A stretch of DNA of 5,438 nt from the NCBI GenBank assembly GCA_023271515.1, contig JALPXQ010000080.1, forward strand, positions 1-5,438, given 5' to 3'. Shown here one piece after another: positions 5,073 through 5,438 of this stretch (position 1 is the stretch's first letter; each line of letters opens with the position of its first letter). A program made the position numbers and the translations under genes. The stretch is from Dehalococcoidia bacterium (GTDB taxonomy: Bacteria; Chloroflexota; Dehalococcoidia; SZUA-161; SpSt-899). The notes under the pieces are model-generated. The model worked only from the letters and a program-made list of their open reading frames with translations. It made no database searches and was not told the DNA's origin.

Positions 5073-5438
5073 ATGAACTGGTTACAAGTATTGGGACCAC
5101 CCTTACTTATGCTGCTCGGAGGAATTATCACTTGGTCACTTAAATCCCGTGTGGAAGAACTCCGTGCTACAGAGGAAAGATTGCGAGAAGAACGCCGGAA
5201 GATTTACGGCCAGATATTAGATCCCTACATTCGTCTTTTCGCTGATTTAAAGGGACAAGGCCCAGCTCAGGCGATAAAGAGGATTACTTCGTATGAGTAC
5301 AGGAAAACTGCATTTGATCTCAACCTATTCGGCTCCGATGAGGTAGTTCGCGCCTATAATGCTCTTATGAAACATACATACGAGGCCGATTCCACAGGAA
5401 AACAAGACCTGAAAGAAATGATGCATCTGTGGGGCAAT
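5073..5438 (+). CDS. Small membrane-anchored coiled-coil protein, 3' end beyond window
   Basis: An open frame of 122 codons running off the window. The ATG at 5073 has AGGAG (5063-5067) 5 nt upstream. Residues about 4-22 form one membrane anchor (LQVLGPPLLMLLGGIITWS). A charged, probably coiled-coil segment follows (KSRVEELRATEERLREERRK, about 24-43), then a conserved-looking soluble part with YGQILDPYIRLFADLKG (45-61) and YEYRKTAFDLNLFGSDEVVR (72-91). I associate this layout with uncharacterised bacterial and archaeal membrane proteins of roughly 180-200 aa. The N-terminus-out or -in topology cannot be decided firmly, but the charged flank after the helix favours a cytoplasmic body. It lies about 100 bp after the channel remnant, on the same strand. 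A link with the channel is possible but unproven. Confidence 0.8.
   Translation, partial: MNWLQVLGPPLLMLLGGIITWSLKSRVEELRATEERLREERRKIYGQILDPYIRLFADLKGQGPAQAIKRITSYEYRKTAFDLNLFGSDEVVRAYNALMKHTYEADSTGKQDLKEMMHLWGN

Noticed and set aside
4829..5143. 104-codon plus-strand frame bridging the channel tail and the last gene
   Set aside because: It overlaps both real genes in another frame. Its Lys/Arg-rich translation lacks any motif, and the ATG at 5073 with AGGAG explains the downstream part better.

Overview
This 5.4 kb window is an accessory, mosaic stretch of bacterial DNA, probably from an environmental anaerobe. The paired DUF1670-type genes, the large minus-strand family protein and the 3'-end membrane protein are of a kind I associate with Chloroflexota and other subsurface metagenome lineages. 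This assignment is inferred from remembered families, not shown by any marker gene. Base composition changes visibly from block to block: GC-rich at 1-180, AT-rich at 240-1290, intermediate in the minus-strand gene, GC-rich at 2772-4680, AT-rich again from about 4700. This fits a patchwork assembled from different sources.

Layout. 1-257: no supportable gene; a terminator-like GC hairpin lies at 60-90. 258-999: a two-gene MNT nucleotidyltransferase / HEPN toxin-antitoxin-like operon with overlapping genes. 995-1073: a structured segment resembling an integron attC site. 1099-1287: the 5' part of an HXXEE-type membrane protein gene, cut off at its 3' end. 1288-2766 (minus strand): an uncharacterised protein of about 490 aa with a C-terminal winged-helix-like region, apparently lacking its N-terminus. 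2772-4407: two overlapping, diverged DUF1670-family genes predicted to encode multi-HTH DNA-binding proteins, followed by a small overlapping ORF (4394-4501). 4408-4731: a repeat-dense segment with a 197-bp-offset duplication, a 37-bp tandem repeat and a 12-bp inverted repeat pair. 4732-4971: the 3' remnant of a voltage-gated-type K+ channel gene with an intact TVGYGD filter but no upstream membrane segments. 5073-5438: the start of a small single-pass membrane protein with a coiled coil, running off the window.

At least three genes are cut at block boundaries (about 1255-1287, 2767-2774 and 4700-4731), so the main story is repeated insertion and recombination rather than one intact pathway. 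Two units may still function as modules: the MNT/HEPN pair, with its own ribosome binding sites and translational overlap, and the DUF1670 tandem pair plus the small downstream ORF. The DUF1670 module next to the repeat segment is the best candidate for an undescribed element.
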